Source: an uncultured Pseudomonadota bacterium (lineage in GTDB: Bacteria; Pseudomonadota; Gammaproteobacteria; Burkholderiales; SG8-39). Taken from it: 5,477 bases of DNA. Of this stretch, positions 1 to 5,477 are shown piece by piece. How positions within the stretch are numbered: position 1 is the stretch's first letter; every line of letters starts with the position of its first letter. Both the position numbers and the translations under genes were made by a program. The notes under the pieces were generated by a model that worked only from the letters and a program-made list of their open reading frames with translations, was not told the DNA's origin and did no database searches. The DNA is taken from contig CAIPGJ010001036.1 in NCBI GenBank assembly GCA_903864555.1, positions 1-5,477 of the forward strand. Reading direction: 5' to 3'.

Positions 1-684
1 ATACTTGATACAGAGCATGACAGTTGGACCGCGCTGACCCACGGAGGTACAAGCCTGTATCTGAGGGCAGGCCTGCAACTGGTGAGCCGGCGCGGGGCTG
101 CAACTGCAGATGAAGTCGCCCGCTTCGATCAAGCTGTGGAACTGCTGGCGCAGGAACTGGGGGCTGTCGTCGGACATTCCGCCCAGCCGGCACAAGCCAT
201 TGCCAGGGATCTTGATCGCTTCTGTGGCGAAGTGGATATCCAGATTGCCATCAATGTCGTTTCCGGTGGCAAACCGTTCACCGGCCCTTCTTTACGTGAT
301 TTCGCAACAGCACGCGGCTTTACTCTCGATGGAGATGGACGCTTCCATTGCCGCGATTCGCTGGGCAGGGAGATGTGCACGATACAAAACGCAGGCAGTG
401 CAGCTTTTGTCGCCGGGTCCCTGGATACGCTAAGTACCGCTGCAGTCACCATTGAGCTGGATGTCCCGCGCGCACCAGGTAATCTGCAGGCGTTCGATGA
501 CTGTGTTGCCATTGCGCGGCAACTTGCAGCAGCGCTAGGAGGGCAACTTGCCGATGATAATGGGATTGCACTGACTGAACCAGGATTGGCTGCCATACGG
601 ACCCAGCTTGAGCCGATTTATGCTGCCATGACTGCCAAGGGCATTCCAGCGGGAAGCACCCAGGCCCTGCGGTTGTTTTCCTGA
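1..684 (+). CDS. zipA: ZipA-like cell division protein, C-terminal part (5' end cut by the window)
   Basis: The reading frame is open from base 1 to the TGA at 682-684, giving 227 visible residues. The GTG at 82 is in frame but is not a convincing start, because similar sequence continues upstream of it (SLYLRAGLQLVSRRG spans it). Visible residues about 78-205 fit the FtsZ-binding domain of ZipA: a strand at IQIAINVV, a short TIQNAGSAAF segment, a strand at VTIELDVP, and a helix leading to ALGGQLADDNGIALTE, where the family has its typical Lgg-x-l-D-d/lT pattern. In the family this domain binds the FtsZ C-terminal tail, and an N-terminal membrane anchor ties the Z ring to the inner membrane. 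The anchor would lie upstream of the window. Direct linkage to ligA supports the call, since zipA-ligA is a common order in gamma- and betaproteobacteria. The sequence is divergent from E. coli ZipA, so the family is fairly sure and the detailed function less so. Confidence 0.75.
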   Translation: MLDTEHDSWTALTHGGTSLYLRAGLQLVSRRGAATADEVARFDQAVELLAQELGAVVGHSAQPAQAIARDLDRFCGEVDIQIAINVVSGGKPFTGPSLRDFATARGFTLDGDGRFHCRDSLGREMCTIQNAGSAAFVAGSLDTLSTAAVTIELDVPRAPGNLQAFDDCVAIARQLAAALGGQLADDNGIALTEPGLAAIRTQLEPIYAAMTAKGIPAGSTQALRLFS

Positions 685-2733
<2,049 letters not shown>

Positions 2734-2740
2734 TCATTGC

Positions 2741-2746
2741 AGAGGA
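2741..2746 (+). promoter_or_regulatory. Ribosome binding site of galU
   Basis: AGAGGA lies seven bases before the ATG at 2754, a good Shine-Dalgarno match at good spacing. It fixes the galU start and is the clearest such site in the window. The other complete genes here have weak sites. Confidence 0.8.
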
Positions 2747-2753
2747 AACAGGA

Positions 2754-3617
2754 ATGAGCAAAGTCACCAAGGCTGTTTTTCCGGTAGCCGGCCTGGGAAG
2801 CCGATTCCTTCCGGCAACCAAGGCCAGTCCCAAGGAGATGATGCCCATTGTAGACAAGCCGCTGATCCAATATGCGGTCGAGGAGGCCGTCGCGGCGGGC
2901 ATTACCGACATGATCTTCATCACAGGCCGCAACAAGCGTGCGATTGAAGACCATTTCGACAAAGCCTATGAAATCGAATCGGAACTGGCGCAACGGGGTA
3001 AGAAAGACCTGCTCGCCCTCATTCAGAAAATCATCCCCGCCCACGTAAATTGCATCTACATCCGGCAAACCGAAGCACTGGGGCTTGGCCACGCGGTGCT
3101 GTGTGCCAAGCCGGTTGTGCAGAATGAGCCATTTGCCATCATTCTGGCCGACGAACTGATAGACGCCGAGCCCGGTGCTACGCGCCAGATGGTTTCCCTG
3201 TATGAGCGCACTCAGGGATCGGTGCTAGGCGTCCAGGAAATTTCCCGGGAGCAAACCGGCTCCTACGGCATCGTCCAGGTAGAAATGGAGAATGGGTTGG
3301 AGCGGATGGTGGGCATCGTGGAGAAGCCCGCCCCCGAAGTGGCGCCTTCAACACTTGCCGCGGTGGGACGTTATGTACTCTCGCCCCGGATATTCCATCA
3401 TCTGGGCAACACCAAGGCAGGGTCCGGCGGAGAGATACAACTCACCGATGGCATTGCCGGTTTACTGCAAGAGGAAAAGGTTTATGCACACCGCATCAGC
3501 GGCACACGCTACGACTGTGGCTCCAAGCTCGGCTACCTGAAAGCAACGGTAGGCCTTGGGATCAAGCACGAGGAAGCGGGGCAGGAATTCCGCGAGTGGT
3601 TGCGGCAGTTCATTTAG
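2754..3617 (+). CDS. galU: UTP-glucose-1-phosphate uridylyltransferase (UDP-glucose pyrophosphorylase)
   Basis: This 287-residue cytoplasmic enzyme makes UDP-glucose and pyrophosphate from UTP and glucose-1-phosphate. UDP-glucose feeds lipopolysaccharide, exopolysaccharide and other envelope or storage sugars. The length is typical of bacterial GalU. The N-terminal nucleotide-binding signature is [21 protein letters not shown] (residues 8-28, with K27 in the usual lysine position), followed by [17 protein letters not shown]. Other family marks are [10 protein letters not shown] (110-119), the metal-binding aspartate D133 in LADELID, VEKP (189-192), GGEIQLTD (225-232) and [12 protein letters not shown] (253-264). 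A serine (S16) stands where many GalU proteins have threonine in the GLGTR loop, a conservative change. The gene starts 20 bases after ligA and has its own strong ribosome binding site, so it probably shares the ligA transcript. RfbA/RmlA-type thymidylyltransferases are a related family, but the [13 protein letters not shown] and YDCGSKLGY signatures favour GalU. Confidence 0.97.
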   Translation: MSKVTKAVFPVAGLGSRFLPATKASPKEMMPIVDKPLIQYAVEEAVAAGITDMIFITGRNKRAIEDHFDKAYEIESELAQRGKKDLLALIQKIIPAHVNCIYIRQTEALGLGHAVLCAKPVVQNEPFAIILADELIDAEPGATRQMVSLYERTQGSVLGVQEISREQTGSYGIVQVEMENGLERMVGIVEKPAPEVAPSTLAAVGRYVLSPRIFHHLGNTKAGSGGEIQLTDGIAGLLQEEKVYAHRISGTRYDCGSKLGYLKATVGLGIKHEEAGQEFREWLRQFI

Positions 3618-3786
3618 GAAAGTACTCAGCAAGGGAGGCAAGCCCCTCTTGATCCTCTTACACTTCAGATTGAAGCTCATCCTGATCATTCCCTGTGGCT
3701 GGCTTCATCAAAGCCCCCTTCACGGTCAATCAGTGGCGTGAATGAGCTGGTCCCGGTAGCATCAGTGCTTCACGACTTGTGCGGAA
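3618..3786 (+). promoter_or_regulatory. Gap between galU and hpt with small hairpins, possible operon boundary
   Basis: This is the only real gap in the window (169 bases). No convincing gene lies in it. It holds three short inverted repeats: an imperfect one at 3631-3650, a perfect 5-bp stem with a GAT loop at 3663-3675 (CTTCAGATTGAAG), and a perfect 5-bp stem with loop CATCA at 3701-3715 (GGCTTCATCAAAGCC). None has a clear U-tract. I looked for a sigma-70 promoter and found only poor candidates, such as TAGCAT at 3757-3762 without a good -35 box. The gap is the likeliest place for a separate hpt promoter, but the sequence does not show one directly. Confidence 0.35.
3631..3650 (+). terminator. 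Weak candidate terminator hairpin after galU
   Basis: The segment AAGGGAGGC / GCCCCTCTT can pair with one G-U wobble and one A-C mismatch, leaving a tight CAAG loop, 14 bases after the galU stop. What follows is GATCCTCTTA, not a run of T, so it is a poor intrinsic terminator. It could be a partial terminator, an RNA 3'-end stabiliser or chance. Confidence 0.25.
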
Positions 3787-4344
3787 ATGACGACCATGAT
3801 GCCGGCAGACCAGGCTTGGAAGCTACTGGAAACAGCAGATCTGATCTGCACCGAAGAGGAAGTGGCCGGCGCGATAAGGCGCCTTGCCGGGGAAATCAGC
3901 TCGAAATTGGGCAACCGTTATCCACTAGTGCTCTCGGTGATGGGCGGTGCGGTGTATTTCACCGGTCAGTTGTTGTCCCATCTGAGATTTCCACTGGACC
4001 TTGATTACATACATGCGACACGCTATGGCGATGCAACACAAGGCGGCGAAATCACCTGGCGCGTGGAGCCGCGGGAGAACGTCAAGGGACGGGCAGTGCT
4101 GATACTGGATGACATCCTCGACGGAGGACACACCCTGGCAGCCATCCGGGATCGAGTCATGGAACGTGGCGCTGCGAGTTTTCATTGCGCGGTGCTGACT
4201 GTCAAGGACACTGGCATACCAAAGCCCATCAGTGCCGAATTTGTGGGCCTGAACCTGCCCAATCGCTACGTGTTTGGTTGCGGCATGGACTGCAGTGGCG
4301 CTTGGCGGAACCTACCGGCCATCTACGCAGTGAGAAACATGTGA
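3787..4344 (+). CDS. hpt: Hypoxanthine-guanine phosphoribosyltransferase
   Basis: This 185-residue type I phosphoribosyltransferase should convert hypoxanthine or guanine plus PRPP to IMP or GMP in the cytoplasm, for purine salvage. The PRPP-binding loop is VLILDDILDGGHTL (104-117), with the acidic pair D108-D109 and the probable catalytic base D112. LSVMGGAVYFTG (49-60) is the pyrophosphate-binding loop, RYGD (79-82) the flexible loop, VKDTG (139-143) carries the purine-contacting lysine K140, and YVFGCGMD (161-168) forms the base pocket. Overall it resembles the betaproteobacterial Hpt type rather than E. coli Hpt. ATG codons at 3787, 3796 and 3799 are all in frame. GGAA at 3783-3786 is too close to the first and well spaced for 3796 or 3799, so the true protein may begin at MMPADQ. 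An in-frame stop at 3757-3759 limits extension. The exact choice among hypoxanthine, guanine and xanthine is inferred; the next gene favours hypoxanthine. Confidence 0.9.
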   Translation: MTTMMPADQAWKLLETADLICTEEEVAGAIRRLAGEISSKLGNRYPLVLSVMGGAVYFTGQLLSHLRFPLDLDYIHATRYGDATQGGEITWRVEPRENVKGRAVLILDDILDGGHTLAAIRDRVMERGAASFHCAVLTVKDTGIPKPISAEFVGLNLPNRYVFGCGMDCSGAWRNLPAIYAVRNM

Positions 4345-4354
4345 TGAGTGCTTC

Positions 4355-5089
4355 ATGTACGGAATAATCGGCGGTACCGGACTCAGTCAGCTGTCCTGCC
4401 TGGAGAATGTCACCCGTGAAATTGTTCGCACACCCTACGGTGAACCTTCCGGCCCTCTGACTTGTGGGAGCATAGGAGATACCCAAGTCATTTTCCTCGC
4501 ACGCCATGGTTACGGTCATACGATACCGCCCCATCAGGTCAACTATCGCGCCAATCTCTGGGCGTTAAAGGAAAAGGGCGCTAACCAGGTTGTTTCGGTG
4601 GCATCGGTCGGTGGCATCAGAGCAGACCTTGGGCCGGGGAAGCTGGTGGTGCCGGATCAGTTGCTCGATTACACCTGGGGACGCGATCATACTTACTACC
4701 AAGGGGAGAAGCCGGTTACCCACATCGATTTCACACACCCTTATGCAGAGAACCTGCGGGTGCGGATACTCGATGCTGCCGGCGCTGCAGGAGAGGCCTT
4801 GATGAATGGCGGCGTCTATGCAACTACGCAGGGCCCCCGGCTCGAGACCGCAGCCGAGATCAATCGCCTGGAACGCGATGGCGGAGACATGGTCGGCATG
4901 ACAGGCATGCCTGAGGCTTCACTGGCTCGCGAACTGGGGCTTGATTATGCAGCCATTGCCGTCGTCGTAAACCACGCAGCCGGCAGGTCCGACAGTACCC
5001 ATGGCATACAGCTGGATGCCATTGAAGCTGTTTTACACGAAAGCATGGGCCGGGTCCGCCACATCATCGAAGTACTGGTGTCGACATGA
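4355..5089 (+). CDS. mtnP: Probable S-methyl-5'-thioinosine phosphorylase (MTAP/PNP family 2)
   Basis: This 244-residue protein belongs to the trimeric purine nucleoside phosphorylase / methylthioadenosine phosphorylase family, which cleaves a nucleoside with phosphate to free base and ribose-1-phosphate. Phosphate-site motifs are IIGGTGL (4-10, T8) and LARHG (48-52, R50 and H51). [13 protein letters not shown] (157-169) and [13 protein letters not shown] (181-193, M182) are family signatures of the sugar and base pocket. Where adenine-specific MTAP has an Asp-Tyr-Asp segment (human D220/D222), this protein has VVVNHAAG with N206, as in 6-oxopurine enzymes. It is therefore more likely to use methylthioinosine (product of methylthioadenosine deaminase) and release hypoxanthine, like the Pseudomonas aeruginosa enzyme of similar length. 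It begins 10 bases after hpt with no strong ribosome binding site, so coupling to hpt is likely. An in-frame stop at 4331-4333 rules out a much earlier start. The symbol is the family name; MTAP or plain PNP activity remains possible. Confidence 0.88.
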   Translation: MYGIIGGTGLSQLSCLENVTREIVRTPYGEPSGPLTCGSIGDTQVIFLARHGYGHTIPPHQVNYRANLWALKEKGANQVVSVASVGGIRADLGPGKLVVPDQLLDYTWGRDHTYYQGEKPVTHIDFTHPYAENLRVRILDAAGAAGEALMNGGVYATTQGPRLETAAEINRLERDGGDMVGMTGMPEASLARELGLDYAAIAVVVNHAAGRSDSTHGIQLDAIEAVLHESMGRVRHIIEVLVST

Positions 5090-5477
5090 TCCGGCCGGTT
5101 CTACGCATGGGTGACCAACGATTGCTGGAGGTAACCCGTCCGGTTACTGCATTCGACACACCTGAACTTCGCAAACTGATCACCGACATGCGAGACACCA
5201 TGGCCCATCTGAACGGGGCCGGACTTGCGGCCCCCCAGATCGGTGTGCCGCTACGGGTGGTCATTTTTGGCGTCCAGCAGAACTCTCGCTATCCGGATGC
5301 AGAAGATGTACCGGAAACCGTCCTGATCAACCCCGTCCTTTCACCAATCGGCGACCAGGAAGACGATGGCTGGGAAGGATGCCTGTCGGTTCCGGGCATG
5401 CGTGGCGTAGTTCCACGCTGGAAGCGTTTGCATTACCGCGGCCAGGATGAGCGGGGGCAGCCGCTAGAGCGCGAGGC
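5086..5477 (+). CDS. def: Peptide deformylase (3' end cut by the window)
   Basis: The first 130 residues of a peptide deformylase, the metalloenzyme that removes the N-formyl group from nascent proteins at the ribosome, are visible. Motif 1 is [10 protein letters not shown] (44-53, with Q51) and motif 2 is EGCLS (97-101, with metal-ligand C99). Motif 3 (HExxH, the two histidine ligands and catalytic glutamate) would lie just beyond the window. The ATG at 5086 overlaps the preceding TGA in an ATGA junction, so translation is probably coupled to the phosphorylase. [20 protein letters not shown] matches the expected deformylase N-terminus, supporting this start over the ATG at 5107. The stretch between the two motifs is longer than in E. 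coli Def, and [14 protein letters not shown] resembles the plant/animal mitochondrial-like type rather than the classical E. coli form. No fmt gene is adjacent upstream, so this may be a second deformylase gene of the genome, which is inference. Confidence 0.95.
   Translation, partial: MIRPVLRMGDQRLLEVTRPVTAFDTPELRKLITDMRDTMAHLNGAGLAAPQIGVPLRVVIFGVQQNSRYPDAEDVPETVLINPVLSPIGDQEDDGWEGCLSVPGMRGVVPRWKRLHYRGQDERGQPLERE

Noticed and set aside
73..107. Direct repeat CTGCAACT (73-80 and 98-105)
   Set aside because: It is an eight-base repeat within coding sequence, with no spacing pattern or further copies that would suggest function.
3738..4004. 88-codon + strand frame starting in the galU-hpt gap
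   Set aside because: Most of it is an out-of-frame reading of hpt, its N-terminal part resembles nothing I recognise, and it has no good ribosome binding site.
4344..4367. Seven-codon mini-frame whose ATG overlaps the hpt stop (TGATG)
   Set aside because: It could aid reinitiation before the phosphorylase start at 4355, but it is too short to support as a gene and may be chance.

Overview
The window is an ordinary chromosomal stretch of a Gram-negative proteobacterium. All six genes are on the + strand and nearly every base is coding. Three points suggest a betaproteobacterium: the zipA-ligA-galU order, a hypoxanthine-guanine phosphoribosyltransferase of the type I associate with that class, and a divergent ZipA-like C-terminus. 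The moderately GC-rich composition fits, and a Nitrosomonadales-type genome is one possibility. The taxonomic call is inference from protein resemblance, not from a search.

Layout. Positions 1-684 hold the 3' part of a ZipA-like cell division gene, open at the left edge. After 15 bases comes ligA (700-2733), a complete NAD-dependent DNA ligase with all its domains. After another 20 bases, behind a good ribosome binding site, comes galU (2754-3617), UDP-glucose pyrophosphorylase. A 169-base gap (3618-3786) with small hairpins separates this group from a second one. The second group is an hpt-like purine phosphoribosyltransferase (3787-4344, true start perhaps 3796 or 3799), an MTAP/PNP-family phosphorylase that looks like S-methyl-5'-thioinosine phosphorylase (4355-5089), and a peptide deformylase (from 5086, cut by the right edge). 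The deformylase start codon overlaps the phosphorylase stop codon.

How the genes fit together. The first group serves division (ZipA tethers FtsZ to the membrane), replication and repair (LigA seals nicks), and envelope precursor supply (GalU makes UDP-glucose). In the second group the phosphorylase would release hypoxanthine from methylthioinosine, a by-product of S-adenosylmethionine use, and its neighbour would convert hypoxanthine to IMP. That makes a compact purine salvage pair. The deformylase removes formyl groups from new proteins and has no obvious metabolic link beyond methionine.

I found no mobile element, CRISPR array, tRNA, rRNA or sign of recent transfer, and no evidence of an undescribed system. 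The points most worth checking are the 6-oxopurine specificity of the phosphorylase and its pairing with hpt, the type of the deformylase, and the region between galU and hpt.
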